From positions 1 to 29,172 of IMG/VR virus record IMGVR_UViG_3300012919_000028: DNA of 29,172 nt; one strand, written 5' to 3'. Shown one piece after another: positions 1-6,566 of the stretch. The stretch's first letter is position 1, and each line of letters opens with the position of its first letter. Under the pieces are notes generated by a model that was not told where the DNA came from, did no database searches, and saw only the letters and a program-made list of their open reading frames with translations. The position numbers and the translations under genes are program-made. This stretch comes from a virus.

Positions 1-1
1 C

Positions 2-268
2 GCAGCAAACAACGACGACAATCAGTATTACGTTGTTGGTTATAAGGGTACATCTCCTTATGATGCTGGATTATTCTACTGCCCATACGTTCCTCTACAG
101 ATGGTTCGTGCAGTTGGTCAGGATACATTCCAACCAAAAATTGGTTTCAAAACCAGATACGGTATGGTTGCTAACCCATTCGCTGAAGGAACTGATCAAG
201 GTCTTGGTCGTCTTGCAGTTAATGCTAACCGTTACTACAGAAGAGTTAAGGTTGCAAACCTTATGTAA
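2..268 (+). CDS. gp23: Major capsid protein gp23, C-terminal part (partial)
   Basis: The reading frame is open from the window edge and runs 88 codons to a TAA. It carries the conserved end of T4-type major capsid proteins, with DAGLFYCPYVPLQMVRAV followed by FQPKIGFKTRYGMV. This protein forms the hexameric shell of the head and in T4 is processed by the gp21 protease. Only the last fifth or so is present; the start lies outside the window. A strong terminator follows 20 bases after the stop, as expected for the end of a highly expressed late unit. Confidence 0.95.
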   Translation, partial: AANNDDNQYYVVGYKGTSPYDAGLFYCPYVPLQMVRAVGQDTFQPKIGFKTRYGMVANPFAEGTDQGLGRLAVNANRYYRRVKVANLM

Positions 269-288
269 TTCATTTTACATATCTTTTC

Positions 289-316
289 AAGAGACCCAAA
301 TGGGTCTCTTTTTTTT
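289..316 (+). terminator. Rho-independent terminator after gp23
   Basis: A 10-bp perfect stem (AAGAGACCCA at 289-298, TGGGTCTCTT at 301-310) with a tiny AA loop runs into a T tract ending at 316. It would end gp23 transcription. Confidence 0.9.
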
Positions 317-381
317 GTCTAGGTATATGTGCGTAGGCATTTCTTTTTGTTAAGATTTTCTTTAGGAAATGCACACTTTTC

Positions 382-389
382 AATAAATA
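382..389 (+). promoter_or_regulatory. Candidate late promoter (AATAAATA)
   Basis: AATAAATA matches the T4-type late box TATAAATA at 7 of 8 positions. It lies between the gp23 terminator and the small gene at 482, where a late start would be useful. Confidence 0.5.
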
Positions 390-481
390 ATAGTAGAATT
401 AGGGACAACAAGATGCTCTAAAACTTCTATATTATGAGTTTAAAAAATAGAAGAATTGTCATCATTATAGGATAAAAAAGT

Positions 482-637
482 ATGCACAATTTAATTTCTT
501 TCAATCAGTTGGCAGGTTCAAAACATTTCGATGAACCGAAAAACGATTTAATCGATGAATACTACGAGTGCCTCATAGATTGTAGTGATGACTCACACAT
601 ATGTAAACGTTACTGTAAGGAAGTATTTTTTGTATAA
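482..637 (+). CDS. Small cysteine-containing hypothetical protein, 51 aa
   Basis: The frame runs from ATG 482 to TAA 637. The product is acidic in its centre and has four cysteines in its last 22 residues (C30, C34, C41, C45), which could form disulfides or bind metal. It stands alone between two terminators, so it is a single-gene unit probably read from the late promoter near 382. I do not recognise a family. The isolated setting with its own candidate promoter and terminator supports a real gene, although the ribosome site (GGATAAAAAAGT) is weak. Confidence 0.6.
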   Translation: MHNLISFNQLAGSKHFDEPKNDLIDEYYECLIDCSDDSHICKRYCKEVFFV

Positions 638-657
638 CACAAGTTAAGTTTGAAAAA

Positions 658-680
658 GGGAGGGCGACCTCCCTTTTTTT
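658..680 (+). terminator. Rho-independent terminator with GNRA loop
   Basis: GGGAGG (658-663) pairs with CCTCCC (668-673) around a GCGA tetraloop. Seven Ts follow and five As precede. It closes the single-gene unit at 482-637. Confidence 0.88.
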
Positions 681-684
681 ATGA

Positions 685-692
685 TATAAATA
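685..692 (+). promoter_or_regulatory. Late promoter, perfect TATAAATA
   Basis: This is an exact match to the T4 late consensus, placed just after a terminator and before a run of small late-type genes (698-1785). Initiation about 6 bases downstream would fall on the ATG at 698. Confidence 0.7.
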
Positions 693-697
693 CCTAT

Positions 698-853
698 ATG
701 AAAGATAAAAAAGCAGCAAAGCTTATTATCAAAAGGGCAAAGAAAAATCCTAAATTGTATAGCAAACAAGATGTTTACTATGCAAAATTACTGAAAAAAC
801 GACTTAAGAAAGATGACATACTACATCAAGAAGAAGAGCAGTCTGGACAATAG
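698..853 (+). CDS. Small basic hypothetical protein, 51 aa
   Basis: The product is lysine-rich, with many Lys and Arg in the first 38 residues and an acidic, glutamine-rich tail. An upstream in-frame start at 650 lies inside the terminator and is unlikely. ATG 698 lies about 6 bases after a perfect late promoter, so mRNA from that promoter would have almost no leader. It overlaps the next ORF by 41 bases, which makes one of the two starts uncertain. No family recognised. Confidence 0.5.
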   Translation: MKDKKAAKLIIKRAKKNPKLYSKQDVYYAKLLKKRLKKDDILHQEEEQSGQ

Positions 854-1010
854 TAAAGACATTTATTATGTTGAATCAGTAAAAGGATTTGCAAAATGGA
901 GTGATGATTTTAGTAAACGCAGAACATATAAAGTTGATCCAACTTATCTTACAAAAAATGATGATGGTAAGAATGGTGGATGGTCAGGTGTAACTGTCGT
1001 ATCAGAATAA
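813..1010 (+). CDS. Hypothetical protein, 65 aa
   Basis: This is a small soluble protein rich in Lys, Asp, Ser and Tyr, with a Gly/Trp-containing C-terminus (GGWSGVTVVSE). It overlaps the preceding ORF by 41 bases, so the true start may be internal. It sits in the group of small late genes between gp23 and gp3. I do not recognise a family. Confidence 0.5.
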   Translation: MTYYIKKKSSLDNSKDIYYVESVKGFAKWSDDFSKRRTYKVDPTYLTKNDDGKNGGWSGVTVVSE

Positions 1011-1035
1011 CTAAATAACTAAAAACATATCTGAA

Positions 1036-1194
1036 ATGAACCCATCACCTCGCCAAGCAAAAAAGGCAAAAGAGATTTACGAGCAACTTGTAAATCATTT
1101 AATTGAAGAAGGTTATGCATCTACCAAGACTGACGCTGATAATGTTATCAGTGGTATGAGTGAAGAATGGTATAACATGATTATCAATGACTAA
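1036..1194 (+). CDS. Small helical hypothetical protein, 52 aa
   Basis: The frame runs from ATG 1036 to TAA 1194 and overlaps the next start by 8 bases. It looks mostly helical (AKKAKEIYEQLVNHLIEEG) and ends with GMSEEWYNMIIND. From memory, similar short proteins with this ending recur in cyanophage genomes, but no function is known to me. Confidence 0.7.
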   Translation: MNPSPRQAKKAKEIYEQLVNHLIEEGYASTKTDADNVISGMSEEWYNMIIND

Positions 1195-1471
1195 GAATTT
1201 TTCTAAATTTATAGAAGAATCACAATCTCCAAAATGCCCAAAAGGTCATAGGTTTGATACAAAACTTAAGAGTTGTGTTCCAACAAAACGCTATCCATAC
1301 TATCCTTATGGTATGATAGGTAGAAATAGGGAGGAGCCTAAAAATGGGAATGGAAATGGAAATGGCAACGGTAATGGTAACGGTTCTAGTAACGGTAATG
1401 GTTCTAACGGGCATTCTGGTGGGAATGGTGGTGGAGCTTCGGGAGGGAACGGTGGAGGGAACGGGGGATGA
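1187..1471 (+). CDS. Asn/Gly-repeat protein with capsid-targeting-like N-terminus, 94 aa
   Basis: The product starts MTKNFSKFIEESQS. This resembles the capsid-targeting peptide of T4 internal proteins (MKTYQEFIAE, cut by gp21 after I/L-x-E); here the predicted cut is after FIEE. Residues 16-32 hold a Cys pair (CPKGHRFDTKLKSC), and a Tyr/Pro stretch follows. The last 43 residues are almost only Asn, Gly and Ser, encoded by an imperfect 6-base repeat at about 1342-1471. The tail is expected to be disordered. It is coupled to the genes on both sides by short overlaps. Function unknown; an internal head protein is the best inference. Confidence 0.65.
   Translation: MTKNFSKFIEESQSPKCPKGHRFDTKLKSCVPTKRYPYYPYGMIGRNREEPKNGNGNGNGNGNGNGSSNGNGSNGHSGGNGGGASGGNGGGNGG
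1342..1471 (+). repeat. Imperfect 6-bp tandem repeat (Asn-Gly codons)
   Basis: About 130 bases are built on units like AATGGN and AACGGT, coding for Asn-Gly and then Gly-rich residues in the C-terminus of the gene at 1187. Third-base variation (ggg, gga, ggc, ggt) shows the repeat is not freshly expanded. Confidence 0.75.
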
Positions 1472-1785
1472 AAACCTTAAAAGAATTCCTAGCAGAATCA
1501 AATCCCAGAATTCCTAGAAAAAAGGGACAACCTGCTAAATCAAAAAAACATTCTGATTTATATACGGATGAAGATCCTAAAGGAACTATTCATGGACTTG
1601 GTTTCAAGGATGTCGCAACTGCAAAAGCATCTGTTTCAAAAATACGTAAATCTTCAAGATCGCATGCTCATAAAATTCAAGCAGCGATTGCTATGGAGCA
1701 GAGAGCAAGAGTAATGGGTAAGACATCAGAGGCAGCAGTATATCGAAAGTTCATAAATTCTATGAAGAAGAAAACTAAAAAATGA
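1468..1785 (+). CDS. Basic protein with capsid-targeting-like N-terminus, 105 aa
   Basis: The N-terminus MKTLKEFLAES closely resembles the T4 internal-protein capsid-targeting peptide, with a predicted gp21-type cut after FLAE. The rest is very basic. A central part (GTIHGLGFKDVATAKASVSKIRKSSRSHAHKI, given here in pieces: GTIHGLGFKD, then SRSHAHKIQAAIAMEQRA) forms a compact conserved-looking unit, and the C-terminus is poly-Lys. From memory this resembles a small domain of unknown function common in marine phages (possibly DUF5824). It starts 4 bases inside the preceding gene and overlaps gp3 by 4. Role inferred: DNA-associated protein packaged in the head. Confidence 0.75.
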   Translation: MKTLKEFLAESNPRIPRKKGQPAKSKKHSDLYTDEDPKGTIHGLGFKDVATAKASVSKIRKSSRSHAHKIQAAIAMEQRARVMGKTSEAAVYRKFINSMKKKTKK

Positions 1786-2342
1786 CCTCATCATTTAACA
1801 GAGGCCCTCTTGCAGGGCAAATTGAAAATCGTAATTACCTATCACCAGTAGGTTTTAAGTTTTCTCTTGCAAAATTTCCCAAGATAGATTTCTTTTGTAA
1901 CTCTGCATCGATACCAGAAATCTCTCTCGGCACTTATCAACAACCATCATACTTAAAAACTATTGATGTACCCGGTGAAAAATTAACATATGGAGATTTA
2001 GATATTCGATTCTTAGTTGATGAGAATATGGAAAACTATGCAGCAGTTCATAACTGGTTGACAGGACTAGGTTTTCCTGAGTCTCCTCAACAATTTATTG
2101 ATAAAACAACTGACTCAGATGGTATTCGTGATTTAGAAGAACAATTCTGTGATGGATCTCTTCACATCCTAAACAGTAACTTTCGTGATGTCGCAGTAGT
2201 CAAATTTCAAGACTTATTTCCTACATCATTGACATCTTTAACATTTGATGCTACAGATAATGACATACAGTACTTTACAGCAAGTGCATCTTTCCGCTAT
2301 ACTATATACAGACTAACTGATAAATTTGGCAAACTTTTATGA
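1782..2342 (+). CDS. gp3: Tail-tube-fold protein, probably gp3 tail completion protein
   Basis: The product is 186 aa. It has the pattern of the T4 gp19-like tail tube family: PVGFKFSLAKFPKIDFFC, SIPEISLGT, then a VPGEKLTYGDLDIRFLVDE segment and HNWLTGLGFPES. The C-terminus returns to beta strands (ASASFRYTIYRL). T4 gp3 caps the tail tube and stabilises the sheath, and it belongs to the same structural group. The position just before uvsY and uvsW and well away from the main tube gene fits gp3 of cyanophages. Assignment to gp3 rather than another tube-fold protein rests on this position and size. Confidence 0.7.
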   Translation: MTSSFNRGPLAGQIENRNYLSPVGFKFSLAKFPKIDFFCNSASIPEISLGTYQQPSYLKTIDVPGEKLTYGDLDIRFLVDENMENYAAVHNWLTGLGFPESPQQFIDKTTDSDGIRDLEEQFCDGSLHILNSNFRDVAVVKFQDLFPTSLTSLTFDATDNDIQYFTASASFRYTIYRLTDKFGKLL

Positions 2343-2770
2343 ATCTTGAGCAAATTCAGGAGATGTGGCAGAAAGATTCTGTCATAGATCCTGATAACCT
2401 ACATGATGAGTCACTTAAAATACCCCAACTTCACTCAAAATACTACACACTATACAATACGATTACCTTACTCAGAGAGAAAGCAAGGGAGTCATATAGT
2501 CGTATTCGTTTGGAAAGATATAATTACTACACTGGTAAGGCCACAGCAGAGGTATATGCTGAAGAACCATTTCCATACAAGGTAAGAGAGAAAGATGCTA
2601 TACAACGTCACCTAGATGCTGACGATAAACTATCTAAGATAGACATGAAGATAAAGTATTACGATGTCATGCTTAAGTTTCTTGAAGAAATAATAAGAGT
2701 TGTTTCAAATCGCACTTATCAAATCAAAAATGCTATCGAATGGAATAAATTCCAGTCTGGATTTGGGTAA
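2339..2770 (+). CDS. uvsY: UvsY recombination mediator
   Basis: At 143 aa it is close to T4 UvsY (137 aa). It is highly helical, with the typical layout of an acidic start (IQEMWQKDSVID), a conserved IPQLHSKYYTLYN segment, a Tyr-rich centre (RLERYNYYTGKA) and a long C-terminal helix ending in RTYQIKNAIEWNKFQ. UvsY helps load UvsX on gp32-coated single-stranded DNA. It overlaps gp3 by 4 bases and is followed by uvsW, a pairing also known in T4. Confidence 0.9.
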   Translation: MNLEQIQEMWQKDSVIDPDNLHDESLKIPQLHSKYYTLYNTITLLREKARESYSRIRLERYNYYTGKATAEVYAEEPFPYKVREKDAIQRHLDADDKLSKIDMKIKYYDVMLKFLEEIIRVVSNRTYQIKNAIEWNKFQSGFG

Positions 2771-2776
2771 TAAATA
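2769..2776 (+). promoter_or_regulatory. Candidate late promoter (AATAAATA) for uvsW
   Basis: AATAAATA overlaps the uvsY stop (2768-2770). Initiation about 6 bases downstream, near 2782, falls inside the left arm of the hairpin at 2778-2796. T4 uvsW is also a late gene. Confidence 0.55.
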
Positions 2777-2777
2777 A

Positions 2778-2796
2778 CTATAGGTGATTCCTATAG
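2778..2796 (+). promoter_or_regulatory. Hairpin next to the uvsW start
   Basis: CTATAGG (2778-2784) and CCTATAG (2790-2796) form a perfect 7-bp inverted repeat with a 5-base loop, ending two bases before the uvsW ATG. In read-through mRNA it could block ribosome entry. mRNA begun at the adjacent late promoter would lack most of the left arm. Confidence 0.6.
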
Positions 2797-2798
2797 TA

Positions 2799-4262
2799 AT
2801 GTCTCATTTGAGTATATCAAAAAAGAATGAGGTTTATCTTCAAGTAGAATCAGATCCACATGTATATTATGAACTGTCAGATCAGTTCACCTTTGAGATT
2901 CCGGGAGCTAAATTCATGCCTCAATATCGTAATCGATATTGGGATGGTAAAATCCGTCTATTCAACGTAAAGAACGGAGAGATCTACGTTGGTTTATTGG
3001 ATAAGATACAAAAGTTTTGCGAAGATCACGAATATACCTACGAGTTTCTAGATAATAAATTTTTCGGTACACCTTTTGAAGTCAATGAGAATATCTCATA
3101 TGAGGGTGTGAAAGATTATATGACATCTATAAGTAAGTATTCTCCCCGTGAGTATCAAGTTGAGGGAGTATACGACGCTTTAAGACATAATAGAAGGTTG
3201 TTGATATCCCCAACTGCATCGGGTAAGTCTCTGATGATATACTCGATTGTGAGATATTATGTTGAAAGGCAGCAAAATACTCTGATAGTTGTTCCGACGA
3301 CTTCCCTAGTAGAACAGATGTATAAAGATTTTGCAGATTATGGATGGGACGTAGGTTCATTTTGTCACAAAATTTACGCAGGAAAAGAAAGAGAGACAGA
3401 CTCTCAAGTCATTATTACTACGTGGCAATCAATCTACAAACTCCCCAGAAAGTATTTTGAGCGATTCTCTGTTGTAATTGGGGATGAGGCTCACCAGTTT
3501 AAATCAAAGTCATTAATATCTATAATGACAAAACTCCACAAGGCCAAACATCGGTTTGGGTTTACTGGCACACTGGATGGAACACAAACACATAAGTGGG
3601 TTTTAGAAGGATTATTTGGCCCATCATATAAAATTATTAAGACAGACGAATTAATGAAGAAGGGTCACGTTGCAAAACTTGACATAAATGTTCTCCTACT
3701 CAAACATCCTGCTTCAAAGTTTGAAACATTTGAAGATGAAGTTCAGTATATAATTAACCATGATCAGAGAAATAAATTTATTCGTAATCTGGCACTTGAT
3801 CTAAAAGGTAATACTCTGATATTATATTCAAGAGTTGAAACTCATGGAAGGGTCTTATATGACATGATAAATAGTAATGTACTAGAACAACGCGAAGTCT
3901 TCTTTGTACATGGAGGTGTAGTAGCAGAAGATAGAGAAAATGTAAGAGAAATCACTGAAAAAGAAGACAACGCTATTATCATCGCATCTTATGGGACTTT
4001 CTCCACAGGAATTAACATTAAAAATCTTCATAACGTCATTTTTGCATCTCCATCTAAATCTCGAATACGGAATTTACAGTCAATAGGTAGGGTTCTCCGT
4101 AAAGGAAGTAACAAAACAAAAGCAACACTCTATGACATAGCTGACGACATTTCCTACAAAACAAGAAGAAACTACACTTTGAATCATCTTGTAGAAAGAA
4201 TCAAAATCTACAACGAAGAAAACTTTAATTATGACATCATCTCAATTCCACTTAAAAAATAA
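2799..4262 (+). CDS. uvsW: UvsW ATP-dependent helicase (superfamily 2)
   Basis: The product is 487 aa from ATG 2799; the in-frame GTG at 2784 lies inside a hairpin and is less likely. Superfamily 2 motifs are clear: Walker A SPTASGKS at residues 137-144, DEAH at 229-232, motif III GFTGTLDGT and motif VI QSIGRVLRKG. The N-terminal domain before residue 115 matches the UvsW pattern (FEIPGAKFMPQYRNRYWDGKI region). In T4, UvsW unwinds R-loops and branched DNA and shifts replication from origin-driven to recombination-driven. It follows uvsY and overlaps the next ORF by one base. Confidence 0.95.
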   Translation: MSHLSISKKNEVYLQVESDPHVYYELSDQFTFEIPGAKFMPQYRNRYWDGKIRLFNVKNGEIYVGLLDKIQKFCEDHEYTYEFLDNKFFGTPFEVNENISYEGVKDYMTSISKYSPREYQVEGVYDALRHNRRLLISPTASGKSLMIYSIVRYYVERQQNTLIVVPTTSLVEQMYKDFADYGWDVGSFCHKIYAGKERETDSQVIITTWQSIYKLPRKYFERFSVVIGDEAHQFKSKSLISIMTKLHKAKHRFGFTGTLDGTQTHKWVLEGLFGPSYKIIKTDELMKKGHVAKLDINVLLLKHPASKFETFEDEVQYIINHDQRNKFIRNLALDLKGNTLILYSRVETHGRVLYDMINSNVLEQREVFFVHGGVVAEDRENVREITEKEDNAIIIASYGTFSTGINIKNLHNVIFASPSKSRIRNLQSIGRVLRKGSNKTKATLYDIADDISYKTRRNYTLNHLVERIKIYNEENFNYDIISIPLKK

Positions 4263-4531
4263 TGGACACTGACATCAAAGTGACTATCAACTTAACTAAA
4301 ATTGTTGAAGAACGAATTAAAAAAATGGGTGCATACCGTGATTTTGCTAAAAAATCTATAATGGGTACACTTGTTTCAACGAGTGACATTGATGAAATAG
4401 CAGTCAAAAGTCGTTCTTGTATTAAATTATCTGACACTTATACTGCTATTGATAAACTTATTTGTGAACATTTAGGTGTTCGAGAATCAACTTTAGAAGA
4501 CATGATATTTGGAGAAAGACGGAATGGGTGA
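4262..4531 (+). CDS. Hypothetical protein between uvsW and the Sm-like gene, 89 aa
   Basis: It begins one base inside the uvsW stop (TAATG) and overlaps the next gene by 8 bases, so it is part of the same translated unit. The sequence is mixed charge and probably helical (VEERIKKMGAYRDFAKKSIMG, within 20-residue limit: VEERIKKMGAYRDFAKK) and ends in a basic ERRNG. It lacks the LDFLL-type tail of the T4 late co-activator gp33, so I do not assign it to that. No family recognised. Confidence 0.75.
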   Translation: MDTDIKVTINLTKIVEERIKKMGAYRDFAKKSIMGTLVSTSDIDEIAVKSRSCIKLSDTYTAIDKLICEHLGVRESTLEDMIFGERRNG

Positions 4532-4946
4532 CGAATTTTACAGCATTCTTAAACTTGTGTCCGGAGAAGAAGTCTTCGCACTTGTTTGTGTGGATGAATC
4601 TGAAGATGAACCTATTTTAATATTACACAATCCAATTATAATGAAACCTCTATCACCTTTTGGTGGGATAAACTATGTAAAGGTAACACCTTGGATGGAG
4701 ATGTCTGATGAGGATATGTTTGTATTAAGAATGGATAAAGTAATTACTATGACAGAATGTAATGATAAAAAATTAATTAATATATACAAGCAATATGTGG
4801 AAGAAGCAGAAAACGAAGGCCTCGGTGTATTCAAACCCACAGATAATAAAGTAAAATTAAACTCACAACTTGGACTTATATCGAGCGTAGAAAAAAAACG
4901 TGAGTCTTTGGAGAAGCTATTTAAAGAAAACTCTAAAGATACTTAA
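4524..4946 (+). CDS. Sm-like (Lsm-fold) protein with C-terminal extension, 140 aa
   Basis: ATG 4524 has a GGAG site 9 bases upstream; the in-frame TTG at 4509 is less likely. Residues 1-90 have the short beta-barrel pattern seen also in the products at 24569 and 24861: YSILKLVSGEEVFALV, then ILHNPIIMKP, then TPWMEMSDED, then MDKVITMTE and a final KLINIYKQYV. The last 50 residues are an added charged, helical tail. Sm/Lsm proteins usually form rings that bind RNA. From memory, an Sm-like protein of probable cyanophage origin has been solved structurally. The assignment rests on pattern, not on a search. Confidence 0.6.
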   Translation: MGDEFYSILKLVSGEEVFALVCVDESEDEPILILHNPIIMKPLSPFGGINYVKVTPWMEMSDEDMFVLRMDKVITMTECNDKKLINIYKQYVEEAENEGLGVFKPTDNKVKLNSQLGLISSVEKKRESLEKLFKENSKDT

Positions 4947-5009
4947 TATCCCTTTCAACCCTTACAGTGTTGATTGTACATGTTTTAGAGGGTCTTGTCA
5001 AGTGTCACC

Positions 5010-5037
5010 TTGTCACCTCACAAAAATGTGTTATAAT
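5010..5037 (+). promoter_or_regulatory. Sigma70-type promoter for gp55
   Basis: TTGTCA (5010-5015) and TATAAT (5032-5037) are spaced 16 bases apart in the only sizeable intergenic gap before gp55. A second TTGTCA at 4995-5000 belongs to a short direct repeat (TTGTCAAGTGTCACC, TTGTCACC). ATGTGTT (5026-5032) and AACACAT (5054-5060, covering the start codon) form a 7-bp inverted repeat around the expected start of transcription. The host RNA polymerase would read this early or middle. Confidence 0.65.
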
Positions 5038-5058
5038 AATAACAGTTAGGTAAAACAC

Positions 5059-5535
5059 ATGCCGAAGAAGAAGTCAGAGCATTATGTAAATAACAAGGAG
5101 TTGCTAGAAGCATTGATTGTTTATAGGGCAAAGGTTGCTAAGGCTGCAGATGAGGGAAAACCAAAACCACGGATCACAAATTATCTTGGATCTTGTTTTT
5201 TAAAGATTGCAACACACCTGTCATATAAACCAAATTTCGTTAATTATATGTTCCGTGATGATATGATATCAGATGGTATTGAGAATTGTGTACAATACAT
5301 CCATAATTTCGATCCAGAGAAGTCTCGTAATCCTTTTGCATACTTTACCCAAATCATACACTATGCCTTTCTGAGACGCATACAGAAGGAGAAGAAACAA
5401 TTAGATATTAAAAATAAGATTATTGAGAAGACAGGATTTGATGAAGTGATGACTGTAGAAAGTGGTGCATTGACAGGAGCAATGTCGGAGTATAATACAA
5501 TTAAAGACAATATTGCACAGAAAAAGAATAGATGA
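5059..5535 (+). CDS. gp55: gp55 late sigma factor
   Basis: The product is 158 aa (T4 gp55 is 185). It shows the region-2-like core of T4-type late sigma factors: YMFRDDMISDGIENCVQYI, then NFDPEKSRNPFAYFTQIIHYAFLRRIQKE, the part that binds core polymerase and the -10 element. The N-terminus is basic and the C-terminus is a short helix. gp55 directs host RNA polymerase to TATAAATA promoters together with the gp45 clamp, also encoded here. It has its own sigma70-type promoter and overlaps gp47 by 4 bases. Confidence 0.93.
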   Translation: MPKKKSEHYVNNKELLEALIVYRAKVAKAADEGKPKPRITNYLGSCFLKIATHLSYKPNFVNYMFRDDMISDGIENCVQYIHNFDPEKSRNPFAYFTQIIHYAFLRRIQKEKKQLDIKNKIIEKTGFDEVMTVESGALTGAMSEYNTIKDNIAQKKNR

Positions 5536-6566
5536 AAATTGCCATTATAACTGATACCCATTTTGGTGCACGAAAGGGATCAAAGAATTTGCATGATTAT
5601 TTTGAATTATTCTATAAGAATGTATTTTTTCCTAAGTTAGAAGAGTATGGAATAGATACTATCATTCATATGGGTGATGTATTTGATAGTCGTAAGGCTA
5701 TTGATCTACAAACACTTGAATGGTCAAATCGTGTTGTCTTTGAACCACTGAAGAAGTATAAGGTATATGCAGCAACAGGAAACCATGATGCATATTATAA
5801 GAATACAAACTTTGTAAACTCACCTGAGTTGTTACTTACATCTTATAAAAATTGGGAAATATATTCAAGTGCAAAGGAGATACAAGTAGGTGGATTGGAT
5901 ATATTATTACTTCCTTGGATTACTACAGAAAATTATGAACACACCTTAGATGTAATTAAAAGTTCTAAATCTAAAGTGGCCATGGGTCATCTTGAACTAA
6001 ATGGATTCAGAGCAACTCGTGGACATATGATGGAAACAGGTATGGATGTGAGTGTCTTTGATAAGTTTGATACTGTATTTTCTGGACATTTTCATACACG
6101 TTCAAATGATGGTAAAATATTTTATTTGGGTAATCCTTATGAGATGTTTTGGAATGATGTAAATGATAAAAGAGGTTTTCATATCTTTGATACTGAGACT
6201 CTTGAATTACTTGAAATTAATAATCCTTATAAATTGTTTTATAACATATACTACGAAGATACTAATCATCGTATCTTTAACACCAGTCAGTATGAAAATA
6301 AGATTGTAAAGGTTATTGTTCGTAAAAAGACAAATCCCAAGGAGTTTGAGAAGTTTATTGATAAGTTATTCAATGCAGGTGTTCAAGATCTGAAGATTAT
6401 TGAAAACTTTGCTATAGCAGAGAATGAAGAGTTTGAAGTTGAAGAGGATGAAAATACTATTTCAATATTGAATCGTTATATTGATGAAGCAGAAATGAAG
6501 TTTGATAAGACTATAGTAAAAGATATCTTCCGTGATTTATACCGACAAGCCTGTGAGGTAGAGTAA
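5532..6566 (+). CDS. gp47: gp47 recombination nuclease subunit (SbcD/Mre11-like)
   Basis: The product is 344 aa, the usual size. Metallophosphoesterase motifs are intact: D8 and H10 in TDTHFG, GD at 48-49 (HMGDVFDSR), GNHD at 83-86, and later GHLELNG and GHFHTR. gp47 is the nuclease of the gp46/47 complex, which resects DNA ends for recombination-dependent replication. It overlaps gp55 by ATGA. A small gene separates it from its partner gp46. Confidence 0.95.
   Translation: MKIAIITDTHFGARKGSKNLHDYFELFYKNVFFPKLEEYGIDTIIHMGDVFDSRKAIDLQTLEWSNRVVFEPLKKYKVYAATGNHDAYYKNTNFVNSPELLLTSYKNWEIYSSAKEIQVGGLDILLLPWITTENYEHTLDVIKSSKSKVAMGHLELNGFRATRGHMMETGMDVSVFDKFDTVFSGHFHTRSNDGKIFYLGNPYEMFWNDVNDKRGFHIFDTETLELLEINNPYKLFYNIYYEDTNHRIFNTSQYENKIVKVIVRKKTNPKEFEKFIDKLFNAGVQDLKIIENFAIAENEEFEVEEDENTISILNRYIDEAEMKFDKTIVKDIFRDLYRQACEVE

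Noticed and set aside
424-453. CTTCTAT/ATAGAAG inverted repeat before the gene at 482
   Set aside because: Only 7 bp with a 16-base loop and no link to a promoter or start codon; expected by chance in AT-rich DNA.
650-697. Upstream start extending the gene at 698
   Set aside because: It would translate through a clear rho-independent terminator and a late promoter.
1342-1471. Repeat tract as a possible CRISPR or origin iteron array
   Set aside because: Units are 6 bases, in frame, and explained as Asn-Gly codons with third-base variation.
1220-1501. Long minus-strand ORF opposite the Asn-Gly repeat
   Set aside because: It mirrors a low-complexity repeat, has no ribosome site, and every supported gene is on the + strand.
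4262-4531. Candidate for the late co-activator gp33
   Set aside because: The size is plausible, but it lacks the hydrophobic LDFLL-type C-terminus expected for clamp binding and ends in basic residues.
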